From positions 244,502-308,501 of the forward strand of contig JAKUHH010000028.1 of assembly GCA_022701365.1 (NCBI GenBank): DNA of 64,000 nucleotides, read 5' to 3'. Shown here piece after piece: positions 55,727 to 64,000 of the stretch. A program made the position numbers and the translations under genes. The stretch comes from Mycocentrospora acerina. Taxonomy: Eukaryota > Ascomycota > Dothideomycetes > Pleosporales. Positions within the stretch are counted from its first letter, which is position 1, and every line of letters begins with the position of its first letter. The notes beneath the pieces are model-generated. The model ran no database searches. It was given only the letters and a program-made list of their open reading frames with translations, and was not told the DNA's origin.

Positions 55727-56491
55727 GTGTATGTACATCTAGGTACTTGGAGAGAGAGACTTGCGCATCAAAGTAAGGTTTGGGATTGCGGAGTTACTCG
55801 GCGTTATACGGGCTTATGCACAAGAGGACACTTGTTTTGGACAGGGCTACGGCTCACAAAGGGAGAAGGGAAAATGGGATTACGAATCACGGATTGCACA
55901 TTGTTAGAGAATGAATGCAGGCGGATACAAATTGGACGCAACTAGACATGTTTAGAAATCACTTGGCGTTCCAAAGCTAGGTAGGAGCGAGTGGTAGAAA
56001 CTACCCAGGTCATACATAATACGCACCCAATCAATCTGCCTTGTAGATCAAAGCTTCAGTGTGACTCCGAGTCAGACGACCAAATTTCACAGCGAGCTGA
56101 AGATTAGTATATCAACGCATTCGGCTTTCTCAGCCAGGCAGATGGTGCAGTTTGTTTTTTTGCACCGTTGTATCAGGTGTTCAAAGCTACCTACTTGATG
56201 GGTACAACTAGACGAACCATGTCGTTTCCCTCCCTGCATCAATCGTCTGATGCACTAGTTCCACGAGCACCCCGTTGACTGATCACACAAATATCCTTTC
56301 TGAACCGAGTGGGTTAATTTAGACTTTAAATCTTAGTCTCTACTCTTGTTTCTCTTGCGTATCTTTTCACTGACTCGCGCAACCGATTCTCCTCAAGTCT
56401 AAAGTTTATTAATCTCAAACGGAAGCTTCTCTCGAGCCACCAAAATTCATGCTTTGTCAATATCTTGAGGACTGGTTGGGCTTAAATAGCA
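55727..56491. other. Intergenic region between convergent genes
   Basis: About 765 bp, rather A/T-rich, holding the 3' UTRs of the genes on both sides. Nothing else was recognised. Confidence 0.45.
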
Positions 56492-57275
56492 TCAGTGTCC
56501 CCCCATCTCCTTGATCCTGCGATTCATGACTGATTCAAGATCGCGTGAGTGAGCATCATACCCGGCATGCAACTCCTTTAGCTTGACGGCCATGGCGGCT
56601 TCAATTTTCTTCTTTTCGGCTAGGAGATGGCTGAGGCGCTTGAAATGCGCCTGGTGGGCCAAGAAGCTGGATTGACGTCAAAAATCAATCGCCAAATCCT
56701 GACTGCGGAGCATGCTGTCATGTTGGGATGGAAATAGGTGTGTTGAGCGTAGGAGGCTGAGGGAGCGCGAGAACGAGAGCGAGAACGAGTATGGTGAATA
56801 CGGGCGGGATGTGCCAACTCACGCCTTGTCTTCATACTCGTCAAAGAGTGCGTCAATAGAAGTTTGAAACGTCGTATATGCGGCCTTGTAGGACTTGCTG
56901 ACGGCTTGTTTGTCGATGTTGTGGCGTGTGCGTTGCTATCTGGGGCGTTAGACATATGCACAGCTGTTTCCATCCGAGACGAGTGACAACGATCATGTAG
57001 GCTGTTCAGCTTCCACATACATCATTGAGTATTTTCGTCATTATTTGACTCAGCCCCTCTGATGCGTCTTGGAACTCCTCGGGCTCTCCGTCGTTTGCTT
57101 CGTCATCAACGTCCATTGCATCGACATCGACGTCCATTGCATCGGCATTACTACAGTCTTCAAGGTCTTGTACTTCCTCGACAGCTTGCTTCTTGGATTG
57201 ATGGTCGCCTTGGCGAGCAGCCTGTGTAATTGTAGTAGTGCTGGTCTTGATGTTGATGGTGCGTGGCGGGGCCAT
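56492..57275 (-). CDS. Small acidic coiled-coil protein, unknown
   Basis: Three minus-strand exons (57021-57275, 56823-56935, 56492-56666) give 180 residues; no single ORF shows the whole protein. The N-terminus MAPPRTINIKTSTTTITQAA is followed by an acidic stretch with repeated AMDVD (NADAMDVDVDAMDVDDE). A helical half comes next: LSQIMTKILND, QRTRHNIDKQAVSKSYKAAY, TTFQTSIDALFDEYEDK, HFKRLSHLLAEKKKIEAAMA and ESVMNRRIKEMGGH. The layout (acidic head, long helical tail) is that of small nuclear coiled-coil subunits, but I cannot assign it to one. It is head to head with PXR1 across 280 bp. Confidence 0.68.
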
Positions 57276-57555
57276 GGTCACTGCAAGGAGTAAGTGCTGG
57301 ATGTTAGTTCAGCGATGCAATCAAAACACGATCAATTGAACATCTGCAGACTCTCTGCTTTGTGAGAGCTCACCCAGATACGCGTGAGTGTGGTGTTCAG
57401 TCACGTTGGAAGGAGGTGGAGCACTCGCGCTTTCCCCGCATTAGCGCAGGCCGTGCGTGAGTGCAGGTCCAAAATTTTGAACTTGGACAATCTTCCGCGT
57501 CCTCTCCGCCCAGCAAAATTCGAATTGAAGCAGCAGCACCACCACCACCAGCAAC
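57276..57555. promoter_or_regulatory. Compact divergent promoter, coiled-coil gene / PXR1
   Basis: Only 280 bp separate the two start codons. A CAC/CAG-rich tract (CAGCACCACCACCACCAGCA) directly precedes the PXR1 ATG. Shared control of both genes is likely. Confidence 0.5.
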
Positions 57556-58770
57556 ATGGGTCTCGCAGCGCCAAAGAAGTATGTAATGACAAACACATCA
57601 ATCTTACTAACATGAAAAATTATTGCGCAAGTCTAACACGTCTTCAGTCGTTCGAAAATCTCCAATGACCCCCAGAACACCAACTGGGCGAACAACACGG
57701 CGCGCTTTGGACATCGCATTCTCGAATCTCAAGGCTGGAAAGCTGGCGACTCTCTCGGCGCACAAGATGCGGCACACGCTGCGCACTACACTGCTGCGTC
57801 GCAGTCGCACATTCGCGTTTTTCTCAAGGACGACAATCTAGGCTTGGGCGCAAAGCGAGGTAGCGAGCGCGCAGAAAACTTTGGCCTCGCAGGGTTAGAG
57901 AGTATTCTGGGCCGTTTGAATGGCAGGGAAGAGGATGTGAAAAAGGAGGAAGCCAGGAGGGAAGAGGTCGAGAAGAGGGCGTATGTGTACCGGAAGTACG
58001 GCCTCATGAATTTTGTTAGTGGAGGCTTCCTTGTGGGCGACAAGATACAGACCAAAGACGAACTCAAGAAAGAGACCGAGGCCAAGGTCAAGGTCGAGGT
58101 CAAGTCTGAGCCGGAGAGCGATGAGGCAGAGAGCAAGAAGGACAAGAAGAGGAAACGAAAGGAGCGCGAGGAGGCACAGGCAGTCGTGGATGGTGCCGAG
58201 GATGAACCCAAGCTCAAGCGCAAGAAGAAGAGCGTGGATTTGCGCGAGGCGTCCAAGGATGAGGTAGATGCCAAGAGCGGTTCTAAGAAGGAGAAGAAGG
58301 ACAAGAAGGACAAGAAGAAGTCGAAGAAGTCAAAGACGTCGTCCACGTCGGATCCAGAACCCTCAACGTCCGACGCTCCTAGCCCGCAGTCAGACCCGGA
58401 GCCCCTTACCGACAAAGCGCGACGGAAGGCAGAGAAGAAGGTTCGCAAGGAGGAGAAGAAGCTCAAGAAGGCTCTCAAGAAGGCTGCCAAGGAAGCATCG
58501 AAATCCGACTCTAGCTCGGACAGCTCGGACGAGGAGACAACACCCAGCACCTCAACACCAGCTACTGGCACTTCGACGCCCACGTTGTCGGCTGCAGGGT
58601 TGACATTTGGCGCAAGGGGAATGCACGCTGTGAGGCAAAGATACATTCGACAGAAGAAGGCTGCGAGTATGGATCCACAGGCTCTGAAAGAGGTATGTCA
58701 AGACGGGTATTCACGTGTGGCCTGGCTAATTAATTTTTTGCAGATTTTCATGATCAAGACTCCATCGTAG
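57556..58770 (+). CDS. PXR1: G-patch protein PXR1/Gno1 (PinX1 homologue)
   Basis: Three exons (57556-57578, 57648-58692, 58744-58770) give 364 residues. The start MGLAAPKNRSKISNDPQNTN, then WANNTARFGHRILESQGW and KAGDSLGA, is the PXR1 N-terminus with its G-patch (about 25-72). Next come DDNLGLGAKRG and YRKYGLMNFVSGGFLVGDKI, then a long Lys/Glu/Ser region with KKDKKRKRKEREE-type repeats, and the conserved end QALKEIFMIKTPS. PXR1 stimulates the helicase Prp43 in pre-rRNA processing and snoRNA maturation in the nucleolus and can inhibit telomerase. First and last exons are 23 and 27 nt and are easily missed; their joins restore family sequence. Long frames on the other strand over the Lys-rich part are artefacts. 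Confidence 0.95.
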
Positions 58771-59933
58771 GTTGATGCTTGATTTGAGTGGATTTAAGGT
58801 GCATAGCGGGGCGTTTGGGACACGTGGGATTCAAATATGTTCATGTGGAGCTGGTATGCTTGCCTCGATACGCACTAACTATACTGTCTTACTAGATGTT
58901 TGTGGTAGACGATAGACGGTAGACGATGAATGTTGTAGCAAGGCTATACTCTGTTTTGCATTGTGGTGATTGGGCGATTGCGCGGCAACCAGGCTATGCT
59001 CACAAGTTTTTTTTTGATATTTTCCTTTAAAATAAAACCACGCTTGCGCAACATGAGCACGAGGACGGCATAGCCACGTGAGCAGTCGTGTGTATGCATT
59101 GAGAAGCAAAGCGGCCCAAGACACAGGATGGGTATTTGGGGCGCGATGTCAGAAGAAGACGAAGAAAAAAAAAATCAAAGGTGCAAGTCTGAGAGACTTT
59201 GCCAACTTGCCTCAAATGGACGAGGCGAGAGAGAGAGAGGCAGAGGGTATGTGTGACAAGTACCGGCACACGTCTCGTTACAGCTTGGATGGACTGCACG
59301 ACCAACAACAGACAAGCAGGCTTCAGGTCTGGGTGCGAGCCAATCGCGCAAACCAGAGGCGTGGTGTTGTCGTATCACAGGTAGCAAAGTGCGGCATGAT
59401 GACCGTGTGGTTTGCTGGATCAGTGCAAGCCCAAGTCAAGTCCGATCGGTGGTTGCGGGAGCCGAGCAGTGCCCCAGAGATTTCATCGCAAAGGGGGGGC
59501 GTGACTCGTATTGTTGCAGCGAGCATGGTCAAGCAAAGGGGGGCCCTGGATGTTGTGTGCAAGACGAAGCATTTGGGCGCAAGGGTGCATGTTGGTGCAG
59601 GTGTGTGTGTGTATGCGTGTGTGTGTGCATGTGTGCGTGTGTGGTGGTTGGCAACTGGCAAGCCGCCATAGGGCGTTTCTGGAAAAGGCGGGCTGTGGGG
59701 AAGTGGCAGAGAGCGTTCCTGCATGCTGGGTTGGACGTGCGATGATGCTAGCGTTGGGGGCGCCCGGGATGGCCCAGGAACGATGACAGAATGGCCGACA
59801 TGGTGCACATGGTCTACATAGTACACATAGTCTACATAGTACACCAGAACACATAGCACGCATCGTACACTGCCTCCTGACGCCGCCCGTTGCATCCGCC
59901 CCTCGTTTTGTTTCACGGCACCCCAATCTGGAC
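58771..59933. other. Intergenic region PXR1 - ERG12
   Basis: 1.16 kb containing the PXR1 3' end and the ERG12 promoter. It has a GT-rich tract (about 59598-59643) and an 18-bp direct repeat (59813-59848). The overlapping long frames, including a 338-codon minus-strand frame running into ERG12, have no domain and are not called. Confidence 0.5.
59813..59848. repeat. Two copies of an 18-bp direct repeat
   Basis: TCTACATAGTACACATAG starts at 59813 and again at 59831; the second copy ends ACACCAG. It lies about 90-120 bp upstream of the ERG12 start codon, so it sits in the promoter or leader. The significance is unknown. Confidence 0.8.
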
Positions 59934-61790
59934 ATGACAGCGAACGGCAGCCGCCAGCAGAAGACCTTGGACGCGCCTGGTAAGCCGGCGACGCGTGCTG
60001 ACATGCCGTGCGGTGCATGGCGGTGGTGTTGAACGTGCGGTACTTAAGGGCGCAGCTAACCACGACTGCAGCCAGCCCTGACCCGCCCTCCACGCCCACC
60101 ACGTCCTCGCACTCGACCCAGACGCCTGAGCACCCGCCCGTCGACGCCATGCCCGCGCAATTGGCACCCAGCATGTCCGTCCCCAAGACGCCCGCGGCCA
60201 CCAGCACGCCTGCGCTGCGCCGCAAGCAGTCGTCGCCCATGATGCCTCCCTTTATGGTCTCGGCACCCGGCAAAGTCATAGTGTATGGCGAGCACGCCGT
60301 CGTGCACGGCAAGGTACAGGCGGGCCTGTGTGTGTGCATGTGCTGCAGAGACGAGGGCTGACATGAAGCAGGCTGCCATCGCCGCCGCCATCTCCCTCCG
60401 TTCGTACCTGCACGTCTCGTTCCTCTCCAAGTCGAACCGCACCGTCCAGCTGCGCTTCCCCGACATACAGATGGAGCACACCTGGGACATTGACAACCTC
60501 CCGTGGGACAGCTTCTCCAAGTCGGGCAAGAAGAAGTACTACTACGACCTCGTCACCTCGCTGGACCCCGACCTCGTCGCCGCCATACAGCCCAGCATCG
60601 ACGAGGTGTCGCCAAACGCCCCCGAGTCAATACGCAAGATCCACCACGCATCCGCCTGCTCCTTCCTGTATCTGTTCCTCTCGCTGGCGTCGCGCAAAGT
60701 CCCGCCATGCGTCTACACTCTGCGTTCCACAATCCCAATAGGCGCAGGCCTGGGCAGCAGCGCCAGCATCTCCGTCTGCATAAGCGCCGCACTCCTTCTC
60801 CAGATCCGCGCGCTGAGCGGGCCCCACCAGGACCAGCCCCCACAAGAGTGCGAGCTCAACATTGAGCGCATAAACAGGTGGGCGTTTGTGGGCGAAATGT
60901 GCATACACGGCAACCCCTCGGGCGTCGACAACACCGTGTCTTCGGGCGGCAAGGCGGTTTTCTTCAAGCGGAGAGACTACGACAAGCCGCCCATGGTTGT
61001 GCCGCTCTACAACTTCCCAGAACTCCCTCTGCTCCTCGTCAACACGCGGCAATCGCGCAGCACAGCCACCGAAGTCGCCAAAGTCGGCCATCTCAGAACC
61101 GCGCATCCTGCCATTGCAGAAAACATTCTCAACGCCATTGGTCTGGTTACCGAATCGGCGTATGAACTAATTACATCTCCCGACTTTGATCCCAAATCGC
61201 ACGCCGCTCTCAAACACCTCGGCGAGCTTGTGACTATAAATCACGGCTTGCTGGTGTCGCTAGGCGTGTCACACCCAAAGCTCGAGCGAGTGCGCGAGCT
61301 CATTGACCACACGGGCATTGGCTGGACAAAACTCACTGGTGCTGGGGGCGGAGGCTGCGCGATATCCATTATCAAGCCAAAACCACCTGTCCTCTCCAAT
61401 GGCCATGGCAACGGAACACACCTCGAGTCGTCGGAAGAGGATGAATCGGACATTTCATCCGACGTGGACTGCGGGGCATCGATTATATCAAACAGCACAA
61501 AGCTCAAGCACAAGATCCTCGACTCGCTCGAAGTCAAGCTAGAAAAAGAGGGATTTGAAAAGTTTGAAACGACGCTGGCAGGCGACGGTGTTGGTGTCTT
61601 GTGGCCGGCCGTGCTGCACAATGGCAACGAAGAGGAGGGAGGAGAAGAGATTGACCAGGAGAAGTTTTTGAGGGCCGAGGGAAACATTGGGATTGAGCGC
61701 TTGGTCGGTGTGGAGAGCGGGAGGAGAAAGGTTCGAGAAGTGCGAGAGGGATGGAAGTTTTGGAGGCCGTGGGAGACACCCGAGGAGTGA
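59934..61790 (+). CDS. ERG12: Mevalonate kinase
   Basis: Three exons (59934-59979, 60072-60313, 60372-61790) give 568 residues. GHMP-kinase motifs are present: the N-terminal SAPGKVIVYGEHAVVHGK (about 79-96), the ATP loop PIGAGLGSSAS (about 218), the GNPSGVDNTVSSGGKAVFF block, and the C-terminal TGAGGGGCAISII. The enzyme phosphorylates mevalonate in the ergosterol pathway, and family members are inhibited by isoprenoid diphosphates. The first 75 residues are Pro/Ser/Thr-rich and disordered. A fungal insert (about 410-450: SSEEDESDISSDVDCGAS) interrupts the C-terminal part. The start in the short exon 1 (MTANGSRQQKTLDAPG) gives an in-phase join; the ATG at 60017 would be an alternative if that intron were retained. 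Confidence 0.93.
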
Positions 61791-62310
61791 TTTGTACAAT
61801 AATTTTTATTTGTCTGTTGTTTGTTTGTTTGTTTGTTTTGCACACGCCTCTCAATCCTGCTTGTTTGGATTTTGGTTACAGTGGGAGGGGTGGAGAGGAA
61901 AGGAAGGGAAAGGAAAGCAAAGGAAAGGAAAGGAAAGGAGAAGGGAAAGGAAAAAAGAGTCTCGGACGCAAGTCTAGTTACTTCTTGTCTATATTCAGAT
62001 CTAGCTATAGGGTTTAGTTTAGTGCATATACTTTAATGCCACGAGCAGTCTCGTCCTGATGCCGAGCAGGGTGCAAGCAAGAGAGTGGTGTGAGGGGAGC
62101 TCTCGACTGTGATTGGGCGGCAACGACAGGAAATTTAGAAGCGAGCCATAGAGGGTGCCGAGCCCAAAACATGGCTGCAACAGTCACTTCCCCATCCCTC
62201 CAAGGCTGCAAACGCCCAGTACGACTGCAGACGAACATCTTCCAAGGCCTCTCACCCACCCGCCACCTGCTCAACCCGACCCGCGCCTACCCACCCCGCC
62301 AACCGCAACC
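61791..62310. other. Intergenic region ERG12 - eIF3j
   Basis: 520 bp with a (GTTT)n tract (about 61810-61838) and a long purine tract of GGAAA units (about 61893-61955) downstream of ERG12, then a C-rich leader for eIF3j. No gene. Confidence 0.6.
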
Positions 62311-63356
62311 ATGGCTCCTGGAAAATGGGGTACGTCATATTCGCTGTTTCTGTGCGCCCCAACACGGCGCCGCTGTTTTGCAACTCCACACTGACGGCCA
62401 CCACAACAGACGACGAGGACGACAGCTCTGCCCCCGCCTCTCCCGTCGCCGCCCCCATTGCCCGCCGCAGCAAGTTTGACGACGAGGAAGACGACAGCGA
62501 TGTGCGTCGGCCCCCCGTGCATGCCCCGCGCCTGCACCACTTTTGCCCCGCCATGCACAATTAATTCGCATGCTGACCGCACCCACAGGTGCTAGAGTCG
62601 TGGGACGCCGCCGAGGACTCGGAGGTTGAGCGCGAGAAGGCAAAGAAGGCCGCCGAGGAAAAGGCAAAGGCCGAGGCCGAGGCCAAGGCAAACAAGAAGA
62701 GCAAGTCACAGCGCATCGAGGAGCACCGGGAAGCCGCCCGCCGCCGACGGGAAGAGGAGGGTGACTTTGACTCGGACGAGGATGAGGACGAGGCCGCGCG
62801 ACGTGCTCGTCTGCGCCAGCAGGAGATTGACGGCTCGCGCGCCCAGGCCGAGGAGCTCTTTGGCGACCTCAGCGTCAGCAAGCGCCCCAAGGCTGTGACC
62901 GTGGCCGACGACAGCGACCCCACAAAGTCCGTCGACCTGTCTGCGCTCAATATCTTCAACCCAAACACAAAGGACCAGTTCACCAAGCTGCGCGAGACAC
63001 TCGTCCCGCTGCTCGTTGCCAACTCCAAGAAGGGCCAGTACTCGCTGTTCCTGCAGGAGTTTACCAAGCAGATTGCAAAGGAGCTACCCAGCGAGCAGAT
63101 CAAGAAGATTGCCAGTGGACTCACAACCCTGAGCAACGAGAAGATGAAGGAGGAGAAGGCCTCGGAGAAGGGCGGCAAGAAGACAAAGGCTGCAAAGACA
63201 AAGTCGAGCTTGGTGGCTACGAGGGATGTTGGATCGAGGGCAGATACCTCGGCGTATGATGAGGACTTTGGAGAGTAAGTCGCCATCGACATTGTACCAA
63301 AATGGGGGGAAAAAACGATGCTAACAAAAGTTCTCTGTAGTGACGACTTCATGTGA
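62311..63356 (+). CDS. HCR1: Translation initiation factor eIF3 subunit j
   Basis: Four exons (62311-62329, 62410-62501, 62589-63274, 63341-63356) give 270 residues. The start MAPGKWDDEDDSSAPAS is the acidic N-terminus of eIF3j, followed by SKFDDEEDDSDVLESWDAAE. A Lys/Glu-rich coiled coil (KAKKAAEEKAKAEAEAKANK) leads to the conserved DLSALNIFNPNTKDQFTKLR and FLQEFTKQIAKELPSEQIKK region. The protein ends SAYDEDFGDDDFM. eIF3j is a loosely bound eIF3 subunit that promotes 40S binding and subunit dissociation and, in yeast, 20S pre-rRNA processing. Exon 1 (19 nt) and exon 4 (16 nt) are very small and were placed by matching the conserved ends. ERG12 lies 0.5 kb upstream in the same direction. Confidence 0.95.
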
Positions 63357-63592
63357 AGAGACCTTCCAACACAAAAAAACTTCTCTTTGAACTTTTTTTT
63401 TCTCGCAATCAAATCACCAAACGGGACACCACGACGCCTGCTTGCAACACACTGGGTCTTTGTGTCTTTCACCACGGACATATCGTCTCCAGTCAAAAAT
63501 CTCGCAGACGGCATTTGATTCGTTATCCTCGTGGGAGGGGGGGGGGTTTTTTTTTGCCAAATTTTGTTCTTGTTTTGACTGCTTTCTTGGGG
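63357..63592. other. 3' flank of eIF3j
   Basis: 236 bp after the stop codon, with T-rich tracts, a G run (63537-63546) and no coding frame. It contains the 3' UTR. Confidence 0.5.
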
Positions 63593-63741
63593 TGAGTGCA
63601 TGGGCGGGAGCGGCATTGTTTGCTTGCTTGCATGTATGCATGAAGTGGGATGTGATGACATGACACGACATGACATGAGACGAGATGAGTGATGGAAAAT
63701 ACATAGACGTTGTGAATGGATACATGTCAGATTACAATTTT

Positions 63742-63791
<50 letters not shown>

Positions 63792-63941
63792 NTGAGTGCA
63801 TGGGCGGGAGCGGCATTGTTTGCTTGCTTGCATGTATGCATGAAGTGGGATGTGATGACATGACACGACATGACATGAGACGAGATGAGTGATGGAAAAT
63901 ACATAGACGTTGTGAATGGATACATGTCAGATTACAATTTT

Positions 63942-64000
<59 letters not shown>
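63593..64000. repeat. Exact 200-bp duplication at the window end
   Basis: Bases 63593-63791 recur without a visible difference at 63793-63991, offset by exactly 200 and separated by one N (63792). Each copy ends in a (CT)n then (AT)n tract; the second runs on in AT to base 64000. An identical copy meeting at an N beside microsatellites points to an assembly artefact rather than a real tandem repeat. Confidence 0.9.

Noticed and set aside
57786..58646. 286-codon minus-strand ORF rich in Ser/Phe/Leu
   Set aside because: Antisense of the Lys/Glu-rich part of PXR1.
59323..60339. 338-codon minus-strand ORF
   Set aside because: Overlaps ERG12 exons 1-2 and GT-rich promoter sequence; His/Thr repeats reflect microsatellites.
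62561..63925. 454-codon minus-strand ORF
   Set aside because: Antisense of eIF3j plus the duplicated microsatellite end, reading through an N.

Overview
The window is nuclear DNA of a filamentous ascomycete (Pezizomycotina). The evidence is the short GT-AG introns (about 45-270 bp), fungal-only families (Zn2Cys6 regulator with fungal_trans domain, MSN2/SEB1-type zinc finger, DPH6 fused to two RidA domains, PXR1), a dispersed single 5S rRNA gene, and compact genes separated by a few hundred bases. A Dothideomycete of the Pleosporales type is my best guess, but that is inference. All exon coordinates below were worked out by hand from reading frames and splice signals; CDS spans include introns.

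Layout. 1-3.1 kb is AT-rich and gene-poor, with a CTT microsatellite and a 119-nt 5S rRNA gene at 2755-2873. 3.1-8.0 kb holds a gamma-glutamylcyclotransferase-like gene and CDC6. 9.3-18.8 kb holds eIF2-gamma, an INSIG-family ER protein, an F-box protein, ribosomal protein L38 and a small membrane protein. 19.1-19.4 kb is a degraded reading frame broken only by TGA codons. 19.5-32.5 kb holds a fungal unknown, NAD-isocitrate dehydrogenase subunit 1, BUD23, SVP26, DPH6 and an MSN2/SEB1-type stress regulator. 32.5-38.35 kb is a 5.9-kb stretch with no convincing gene. 38.4-47.4 kb holds a thioredoxin/PITH protein whose CxxC motif is gone, a TUG/UBX protein, two unknowns, a HAD phosphatase and SDHB. 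47.4-48.6 kb is microsatellite-rich. 48.6-58.8 kb holds ARPC1, an IGR-motif mitochondrial protein, a Zn2Cys6 regulator, two unknowns and PXR1. 59.9-63.4 kb holds mevalonate kinase and eIF3j. The window has a 56-base N gap (49894-49949) and ends in an exact 200-bp duplication around a single N.

Functionally this is mostly housekeeping: translation and ribosome biogenesis (5S rRNA, L38, eIF2-gamma, eIF3j, BUD23, DPH6, PXR1), mitochondrial metabolism (IDH1, SDHB, IGR protein), sterol metabolism (INSIG-like, ERG12), replication licensing (CDC6), ER-Golgi sorting (SVP26), actin (ARPC1) and regulation (MSN2-like, Zn2Cys6). Many pairs are head to head with short shared upstream regions. I found no biosynthetic cluster, intact transposon, CRISPR or defence system. 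The most unusual items are the active-site-less thioredoxin, the TGA-only relic and the lineage-restricted unknowns.
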